7,338 nucleotides of DNA from Burkholderiales bacterium (GTDB lineage: Bacteria; Pseudomonadota; Gammaproteobacteria; Burkholderiales; SG8-39), in NCBI GenBank assembly GCA_020846575.1, contig JADLDQ010000206.1:1-7338 (forward strand), given 5' to 3'. The notes under the pieces were generated by a model. The model was not told the DNA's origin. It saw nothing but the letters and a program-made list of their open reading frames with translations, and did no database searches. How positions within the stretch are numbered: position 1 is the stretch's first letter; each line of letters opens with the position of its first letter. A program made the translations under genes and the position numbers. Of the stretch, positions 1 through 7,338 are shown piece by piece.

Positions 1-182
1 GCGCCGCCGCGCATCACCACTTCGGGGAAAATAGCCACGCAAATGTAGTACAGACCTTCGATACCCGCTTCCTGAAAAACCAACGGCTTAGGGTCAATCC
101 AAACCCCCAGTAGCGAAAGTCAGGCTAATGCGGTTTCGGTTGAAGCGCCGCCCCTTCCAGCGCCAGTCGGACCCCGCTGGTA
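1..182. other. Left flank downstream of metH, no supported gene
   Basis: This stretch lies past the metH stop codon and is visibly less GC-rich than the genes, especially positions 20-130. Two opposing frames are open to the window edge. A plus-strand frame runs from about position 3 to a TAG at 111-113 and would end a convergent neighbour with a tail rich in His, Asn and Arg. A minus-strand frame from about 124 to 1 reads as a hydrophobic peptide but has no ATG near its beginning. Neither has a recognisable motif or a start in view, so I do not call either as a gene. The plus-strand frame could be the end of a real convergent gene. Confidence 0.3.
157..180 (-). terminator. Weak hairpin just after the metH stop
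   Basis: A perfect 6-bp inverted repeat, CCAGCG at 157-162 and CGCTGG at 175-180, with a 12-nt loop begins 3 nt past the metH stop codon. It is positioned like a transcript end, but no T-run follows on the minus strand, so it is not a classic intrinsic terminator. It may only protect the 3' end of the transcript, or it may be chance in GC-rich DNA. Confidence 0.25.
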
Positions 183-3869
<3,687 letters not shown>

Positions 3870-3887
3870 GGGGCGGGCGGCATCGAC

Positions 3888-3930
3888 AAAAAACCCGATC
3901 ACCTCGTGTCTGCTCGGGCTGATCGGGTTT
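3888..3930 (-). terminator. Intrinsic terminator in the metH leader (riboswitch expression platform)
   Basis: Read on the minus strand, an 11-nt arm AAACCCGATCA (3930-3920) is followed by an 18-nt loop and the perfect complement TGATCGGGTTT (3901-3891), which runs into six T (3893-3888). This is a textbook rho-independent terminator, and it ends 19 nt before the metH ATG, inside the leader. No gene lies upstream on this strand for it to serve, since the neighbour metF runs the other way, so it most likely attenuates metH itself. The plus-strand reading has only a short TTT after the hairpin and is a poor terminator. The 3' arm also contains a 9-nt match to the anti-Shine-Dalgarno region. Confidence 0.85.
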
Positions 3931-3935
3931 CGCCG

Positions 3936-4021
3936 CTTTAGCAGAACTTATTTGTCGCGCGGATTCTGCCGTTTACGGCGGAAACGCGGGCGCCCGCAAG
4001 CTGGTTCGCTCAAATCGGCGC
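3936..4021 (-). promoter_or_regulatory. SAM-II-type (SAM_alpha) riboswitch aptamer in the metH leader
   Basis: The leader carries the conserved blocks I recall for SAM-II in the right order: GATTTGA (4016-4010), GCTTGC (4001-3996), an A-rich stretch before AAG (3949-3947), and GCTAAAG (3942-3936). P1 can form from GCGCC (4021-4017) and GGCGC (3994-3990), placed exactly before the GATTTGA block and after GCTTGC as in known members. A pseudoknot helix can form between GAAC (4007-4004) in the loop and GTTC (3947-3944) just before GCTAAAG. SAM-II binds S-adenosylmethionine and represses methionine genes, which fits metH. The segment between P1 and the 3' strand is longer than in the compact alphaproteobacterial examples because of an added hairpin (3958-3988). 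The alignment is from memory and was not tested with a covariance model. Confidence 0.75.
3958..3988 (-). other. Hairpin inserted in the third segment of the SAM-II aptamer
   Basis: Between the 3' strand of P1 and the pseudoknot strand, GCCG-TAAA-CGGC (3979-3968 on the minus strand) forms a tight tetraloop hairpin. It can be nested in an outer CGCG/CGCG helix (3988-3985 with 3961-3958). Its 5' side, positions 3985-3977, is also complementary to 3934-3927 at the aptamer/terminator junction, so the insertion may be part of the switching mechanism rather than a spacer. Confidence 0.5.
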
Positions 4022-4028
4022 TGCGCGA

Positions 4029-4058
4029 AGGGTATTTGGGCGCCCCAATTCGTGTCAA
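4029..4058 (-). promoter_or_regulatory. Sigma70-like promoter of metH
   Basis: On the minus strand a perfect -35 box TTGACA lies at 4058-4053. An 18-nt spacer follows, then TACCCT at 4034-4029, which keeps the three most conserved -10 positions (T1, A2, T6). Initiation 6-8 nt further on would fall around 4021-4023, which is where the first strand of the riboswitch P1 helix begins. That agreement supports the call. The -10 is weak, and a 17-nt spacer with ATACCC is the alternative. Confidence 0.55.
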
Positions 4059-4215
4059 GCTTGCATAGTGGGCGCACGGGTGGGACGGTGCATTCGACTC
4101 CTCACCGGCGGTACCCGGGATACCGGCAGTCCGAGACCGCGCCGCGGGTGGTGCAAAATGCCGCGGGATGCCGGTCGCGTTCCATCGAAATTCGAGACCA
4201 GACAGCGGGTTGCAC
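4059..4215 (+). other. metF upstream region
   Basis: This part of the divergent intergenic region should hold the metF promoter and leader. I see no convincing -35/-10 pair. CATAGT at 4064-4069 resembles a -10 but lacks a matching -35. A 5-bp inverted repeat, CGGTA (4109-4113) and TACCG (4121-4125), around CCCGGGA is the only clear hairpin and could be an operator or chance. I find no SAM-II, SAH, SAM-I or cobalamin riboswitch blocks on the plus strand and no MetJ-like boxes. Regulation of metF is therefore not explained by what is visible. Confidence 0.35.
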
Positions 4216-5067
4216 ATGCCGTCCCAGATACGAACCACGGGATCGTTCAGCTTCGAGTTCTTCCCACCCAAGACCCCCGAGGGCGAGGCGAGGCTGCGCT
4301 CGACCTGGGCGCAGCTCGCAAAGCTCTCCCCCGAGTTCTTCTCCGTCACCTACGGGGCGGGGGGCTCGACCCGGGAGCGCACCCTGCAGACGGTGCTGGA
4401 AATCCGCGCCGCCGGCCACGAGGCCGCGCCGCACCTGTCCTGCGTCGGCGCCACGCGCGCCGACATCGCGTCGGTCCTGGACCAGTACCGCGCCTGCGGA
4501 ATCCGGCGCATGGTGGCGCTGCGCGGGGACATGCCCTCGGGCGCCATGGCGATCGGCGAGCTGCGCTACGCCTCGGAGCTGGTCGCCTTCGTGCGAGCGC
4601 ACACGGACTCGCATTTCCGCATCGCGGTCGCCTGCTACCCGGAATACCACCCGCAGGCGCGCAGCCCGAGGGAAGACCTGGCGCACTTCAAGCAGAAGGT
4701 GGTCGCGGGCGCGGACATGGCGATCACCCAGTACTTCTACAACGCGGACGGTTACTTCCGTTTCGTCGATGCCTGCCGTTCGGCGGGCATCGACATACCG
4801 ATCTTTCCGGGCATCATGCCGATCGGCAATTTCTCGCAGCTCGCGCGGTTCTCGGAGACCTGCGGAGCGGAGATTCCGCGCTGGCTGAGGCTGAAGATGG
4901 AGAGCTTCGGCGACGACCTCGCGTCGATCCGCGAATTCGGCCTGGAAGCGGTGAGCGCCCTGAGCGCGCGGCTGCTCGAAGGCGGCGCGCCCGGGCTGCA
5001 CTTCTACAGCATGAACCGGGCCGATCTCATCACCGAGATCTGGAAACGACTGGACCTGCCTGGCTGA
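4216..5067 (+). CDS. metF: 5,10-methylenetetrahydrofolate reductase
   Basis: This FAD-dependent TIM-barrel enzyme of the cytoplasm reduces 5,10-methylenetetrahydrofolate to 5-methyltetrahydrofolate, the methyl donor used by MetH next door. The 283-residue protein shows the family pattern along its length: SFEFFPPKT (11-20) with the catalytic Glu at 14, FSVTYGAGGS (42-51), the ALRGD motif with Asp105 near the flavin, YPEYHPQA (141-148), ITQYFYNADGYFRF (170-183), FPGIMPIGNF (197-206) and LHFYSMNRA (261-269). I chose the ATG at 4216 because homologues begin only a few residues before the SFEFFPP block. An upstream in-frame ATG at 4168 would add 16 residues unlike the family. The ribosome site is weak for both. 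The length is slightly under the 296 residues of the E. coli enzyme, with no sign of truncation. It is transcribed away from metH. Confidence 0.97.
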   Translation: MPSQIRTTGSFSFEFFPPKTPEGEARLRSTWAQLAKLSPEFFSVTYGAGGSTRERTLQTVLEIRAAGHEAAPHLSCVGATRADIASVLDQYRACGIRRMVALRGDMPSGAMAIGELRYASELVAFVRAHTDSHFRIAVACYPEYHPQARSPREDLAHFKQKVVAGADMAITQYFYNADGYFRFVDACRSAGIDIPIFPGIMPIGNFSQLARFSETCGAEIPRWLRLKMESFGDDLASIREFGLEAVSALSARLLEGGAPGLHFYSMNRADLITEIWKRLDLPG

Positions 5068-5105
5068 GCGGGAAGCACCCAGGGATCAATTCGCGCCAGG
5101 GCGAG

Positions 5106-5119
5106 CCTCGGTTGCGAGG
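5106..5119 (+). terminator. Possible metF 3' hairpin
   Basis: The stem CCTCG/CGAGG with a GTTG loop lies 38 nt after the metF stop, and a second stem (GCGGG/CCCGC, 5124-5139) follows directly. There is no T-run, so this is only a positional guess at the metF transcript end. Confidence 0.25.
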
Positions 5120-5177
5120 GGCGGCGGGCGAGCACCCGCGCGAGCCCGCACGATCGGTGCATCGATGCTCGTGCATT

Positions 5178-5303
5178 TCAGTGCAGACTCTGAGGTGGCC
5201 CGGTACCGCAGCGCAGCGCGGTCACGCCGCGGGTGATCGAATCGAATCCCTTGTGCCGGTTGACGATGTACGGGCAGGAGCTGGCGCAGGAGAGGCAGCG
5301 CAT
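5178..5303 (-). CDS. Doubtful cysteine-rich small protein, 41 residues
   Basis: I do not recognise this frame. It starts with an ATG at 5303 and encodes a short protein with a C-x2-C-x3-C cluster at residues 3, 6 and 10 and a fourth Cys near residue 32. About 35 of its 40 codons after the start end in G or C, whereas the other two minus-strand frames over the same bases are near half; such a bias marks real coding frames in a genome of this composition. Against it are the small size, the lack of a clear ribosome site and the position in a hairpin-rich interval. It could be a small metal-binding protein, a decayed gene remnant, or chance. The longer in-frame start at 5378 crosses a strong hairpin and is less likely. 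Confidence 0.25.
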   Translation of the reverse strand: MRCLSCASSCPYIVNRHKGFDSITRGVTALRCGTGPPQSLH

Positions 5304-5405
5304 GTGAGCGGGACTTCCGCCGCTTGCGGCGGCTGGAACGCTCAGACGTGACGCCCAACCCAGCGGTGCGTGCGTCAAGCAGTTTTCCCTGAAGTCGGGG
5401 CAGCG

Positions 5406-5433
5406 CGAGGAGCAGGTAGCCTGTCGCTCCTCG
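5406..5433 (-). terminator. Strong hairpin downstream of the exporter operon
   Basis: A perfect 8-bp inverted repeat, CGAGGAGC and GCTCCTCG, has a 12-nt loop that itself contains AGG/CCT. It lies about 30-57 nt past the stop of the membrane fusion gene. No T-run follows on the minus strand, so factor-independent termination is uncertain. It may instead stabilise the 3' end of the mRNA. Confidence 0.35.
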
Positions 5434-5462
5434 TGACCCGGCCGAGGGATTCTCGCAGCCGC

Positions 5463-6668
5463 TCAGGGCCCGCGCACGATCTCGACGCGGCTGCCCTCGG
5501 CCACGCTGTCGCCTGGATAGACGATCACCCGCTCGCCGGGTTCCAGGCCGCTCTCGACCCAGGCCGACACCGGGTTGCGGCCGCCGATCTTGACGGCGCG
5601 CTTGTGCGCGCGGCCATCCGAGGCGGCGAACACCTTCCAGTCGCCGTCCTCGCGGAACAGCGCGCTCACCGGCACGGTCACCGCGTCGGCCTTCTCGAAG
5701 GTGGTGATGCGCACGTCCACCCGGTAGCCGTCGCCCAGGCCGCGCACGGACTCGGGCGCGGAGGTGAAGTCGACGAGGACGTTGACGCGCTGCTCCTCGA
5801 CGCCCAGCGCGGACACCTTGGTGAAGGCGCCGGGCTCGACCATGCGCACGCGGCCGGCGAGCGCGTAGCCGGCGCCGGCGTCGATGGCGACCGTGGCGCC
5901 GGGGGCGATGCGGGTCGCGTCGGCCGACAGCACGTCCACCACGATCTCCAGCGCCGCGGGATCGGCCAGCTCCACGAGCGGCGTGCCGATCGCCACCACG
6001 GTCTCGCTCTTTTGCAGCACCCGCAGCACGCGCCCGGCTACCGGCGAGCTGATCGGCCAGCGCGCGGCCGCGCTGCGCGCGGCAGGCAGGTCCCGCGCGC
6101 GCAGCAGTGCGGCGCGCGCCTGGGCGAGACCGTGCTCGGCGCCCTGCTGGGCGAAGCGCGCCGCCTCCAGCATGCGCGCCTTCAGGCGCAGGTCGAGGTC
6201 GGTCTTCTCGCGCGCGCTCTGGGACAGGAACCCCTCCTTTGCCAGGCGCGCGTCGCGCGCGGCGTCGATCTTCGCCTGGGCGAGAGCGATTTCGGCGCGC
6301 GCGCTCTCGGCGCGCGCCTGCTCGAGGGCCGCCTGTGCGGCGCCGACGCGCTCTTCCAGTTCGCGCGTGGTGCGCGGATCGAGGAGCGACGGGTCCGCGG
6401 GATAGAGCACGGCCACGGTCGCGCCCGCTTTGACCGCGTCGCCGGGCTCGAGCGCGATGCGCGCCAGGCGCCCTGCCAGCGGCGCGGACACCACGTAGCG
6501 CTCCCGCACCCGTGTCTTGCCGTCCTCCTCGACGATCTGCTCGAAGGCGCCGCGCGCCACCGCCGCCACCTCCACCGGCGCCGGCCGTGGCGCGAACGCC
6601 CAGGCGAGGGCAAGCGCCACCGCGGCGAGCAGCACGGCGAGCGCGAGCCACTGCCTGCGGGTCATCAT
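5463..6668 (-). CDS. HlyD/MacA-type periplasmic membrane fusion protein of an ABC exporter
   Basis: This protein would link an inner-membrane ABC transporter to an outer-membrane channel across the periplasm. From the ATG at 6668 it has 401 residues. A basic start (MMTRRQ) precedes one hydrophobic anchor at about 7-25, with no lipobox cysteine. The first half of a lipoyl-like domain is at about 58-92 (SAPLAGRLARIALEPGDAVKAG). A long alanine- and arginine-rich coiled coil spans about 100-200. The second lipoyl half is at about 204-236 (ISSPVAGRVLRV). Beta-barrel and membrane-proximal domains follow to the end. The start overlaps the permease stop as ATGA, typical of translational coupling. A second ATG at 6665 has better spacing to the GAGGG at 6674-6670 and may be the true start. 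The substrate cannot be told from sequence. No ATPase or outer-membrane factor is in view. Confidence 0.9.
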   Translation of the reverse strand: MMTRRQWLALAVLLAAVALALAWAFAPRPAPVEVAAVARGAFEQIVEEDGKTRVRERYVVSAPLAGRLARIALEPGDAVKAGATVAVLYPADPSLLDPRTTRELEERVGAAQAALEQARAESARAEIALAQAKIDAARDARLAKEGFLSQSAREKTDLDLRLKARMLEAARFAQQGAEHGLAQARAALLRARDLPAARSAAARWPISSPVAGRVLRVLQKSETVVAIGTPLVELADPAALEIVVDVLSADATRIAPGATVAIDAGAGYALAGRVRMVEPGAFTKVSALGVEEQRVNVLVDFTSAPESVRGLGDGYRVDVRITTFEKADAVTVPVSALFREDGDWKVFAASDGRAHKRAVKIGGRNPVSAWVESGLEPGERVIVYPGDSVAEGSRVEIVRGP

Positions 6669-7338
6669 TCCCTCGTCTTCAGCACCGCCACGAGATCGAG
6701 CGTGTCCACGCGCCGGCGCACGATCAACGCGGAGACAAGGCCCGCGGCGAGCACCACCAGCGTGGCGTAGGCGTAGGTGTGCGGCTGGATCACGAAGGGA
6801 ATCTTGAAGGTATCGGGCTCGATCAGCCGCACGATACCCCACGAGAGCCAGTAGCCCATCAGCCAGCCGAGCGGCAGCGCCAGCACGAGCTCCGCCGCCA
6901 GCTCGCCCAGCAGCAGCCCCGAAACTTCGCGGCGGCTGAATCCCAGTACGCGCAGGCTCGCCAGCTCCCAGGCGCGCTCGGCGAGCGTGATGCGCGCATT
7001 GTTGTACACCACGCCCACCGCGATGGTCGCCGCCAGCACCGAGAGGACCCCCGTAAACACCAGGCTGTTGCGCGCCGAGGTTTCGCGGAAATGCCGCACG
7101 ATGGGCCCGATCTCCACCACGAAGGCGGCGCGCGGGGTTTCCTTCACCGCCTTCATGAACGGTTCGCGCGCCTGGGCGTCCAGTCTCAGGCGCGCGCCCG
7201 AGACCGAGTCGCCTTCGCCGAGCAGCCGGTTGAGCGCGTCCATGCTCATGTAGCCCTGCATCGCCATCAGCTCGCCGGTCAGACCCGCCACCGGCACGTC
7301 GCGCTTCACACGCGCGCCCTGGAGGAACTCGACCTGCA
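6665..7338 (-). CDS. ABC transporter permease with FtsX domain, C-terminal part (cut by window edge)
   Basis: This is the last 223 residues of an inner-membrane permease; its beginning lies beyond the right edge. The visible part starts in a periplasmic region. A membrane segment follows at about 90-112 (NSLVFTGVLSVLAATIAVGVVY), then the cytoplasmic stretch NNARITLAERAWELASLRVLGFSRREV, the most recognisable part of the FtsX/MacB permease domain, thought to couple to the ATPase. Two more membrane segments lie at about 140-170 and 187-205, and the protein ends in a short basic tail. GTG codons inside, such as the one at 7309, are not needed as starts because the frame is open to the edge. With the coupled membrane fusion protein it forms a MacAB-like or DevBC-like exporter, and the ATPase gene is expected nearby. 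The substrate is unknown. Confidence 0.9.
   Translation of the reverse strand, partial: QVEFLQGARVKRDVPVAGLTGELMAMQGYMSMDALNRLLGEGDSVSGARLRLDAQAREPFMKAVKETPRAAFVVEIGPIVRHFRETSARNSLVFTGVLSVLAATIAVGVVYNNARITLAERAWELASLRVLGFSRREVSGLLLGELAAELVLALPLGWLMGYWLSWGIVRLIEPDTFKIPFVIQPHTYAYATLVVLAAGLVSALIVRRRVDTLDLVAVLKTRE

Larger units (their letters stand above)
5068..5462. other. Hairpin-rich interval between convergent metF and the exporter operon
   Basis: This 395-nt interval contains no recognised gene. It holds several perfect inverted repeats: CCTCG-GTTG-CGAGG (5106-5119); GCGGG/CCCGC (5124-5139); GCACGA/TCGTGC (5148-5174) enclosing the 10-nt palindrome GCATCGATGC (5159-5168); CCGCCG-CTTG-CGGCGG (5317-5332); and CGAGGAGC/GCTCCTCG (5406-5433). 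None is followed by a clear T-run on either strand. They may end the two convergent transcripts, or the region may be a dispersed non-coding repeat. A doubtful small frame (5178-5303, minus) is listed separately. Confidence 0.5.

Noticed and set aside
3870..3902. GTG at 3902 as the metH start
   Set aside because: The GTG lies inside the terminator hairpin, and the added 11 residues have no counterpart in MetH proteins. The ATG at 3869 matches the family start.
3870..4215. SAH, SAM-I or cobalamin riboswitch in the metH-metF intergenic region
   Set aside because: I looked for the SAH core (GAGGAGCGCTGC-like), SAM-I blocks and the B12 box on both strands and found none. Only SAM-II blocks fit.
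5230..5275. tRNA-like TTCGATTCGA in the gap after metF
   Set aside because: No T-arm stem pairs around it, and no acceptor or anticodon stem could be placed at the right distances.
4068..5351. Long plus-strand frame overlapping metF, and a similar one at 5370-6770
   Set aside because: Both are low-complexity shadow frames. metF and the membrane fusion protein explain the DNA with recognisable protein sequence.
5406..5433. GAGGAGCG on the minus strand as an SAH riboswitch
   Set aside because: The match is explained by a simple hairpin arm. The rest of the SAH core is missing, and the position is downstream of an unrelated gene.
5086..6651. A 521-codon minus-strand frame across the membrane fusion gene and the gap
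   Set aside because: Its composition is mostly Arg, Ala and Gly, with no motif. It is out of frame with the clear membrane fusion protein that covers the same bases.

Overview
The window is GC-rich proteobacterial chromosome, and the protein sequences look most like a betaproteobacterium. The grounds are the high third-position GC in the real genes, a single-chain MetH of 1228 residues and a short MetF of 283 residues. This placement is a judgement from general resemblance; the order or genus cannot be fixed from this sequence.

Layout: (1) Positions 1-182 are an unresolved left flank with lower GC than the rest and no supported gene. (2) Positions 183-3869 on the minus strand hold a complete cobalamin-dependent methionine synthase, metH. 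(3) Positions 3870-4215 separate the divergent metH and metF. On the metH side there is, in order of transcription, a sigma70-like promoter, a SAM-II-type (SAM_alpha) riboswitch aptamer with an extra hairpin, and a strong intrinsic terminator ending about 20 nt before the metH ATG. (4) Positions 4216-5067 on the plus strand hold metF, methylenetetrahydrofolate reductase. (5) Positions 5068-5462 are a hairpin-rich interval between convergent genes, with one doubtful cysteine-rich small frame on the minus strand. (6) Positions 5463-7338 on the minus strand are the end of an ABC exporter operon: a permease with an FtsX domain, cut by the window edge, overlapped by 4 nt by a HlyD/MacA-type membrane fusion protein.

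MetF makes 5-methyltetrahydrofolate, and MetH uses it to methylate homocysteine to methionine, so the divergent pair is one functional unit of the methyl cycle. The leader sequence suggests that metH is switched off by S-adenosylmethionine, the downstream product, through transcription termination. I see no matching element in front of metF. The exporter genes are unrelated to this pathway and convergent with metF.

Most of the window is ordinary core metabolism plus a common exporter. The part that deserves attention is the metH leader: a SAM-II-like aptamer whose inserted hairpin arm can also pair with the base of the terminator, which gives a simple antiterminator model.
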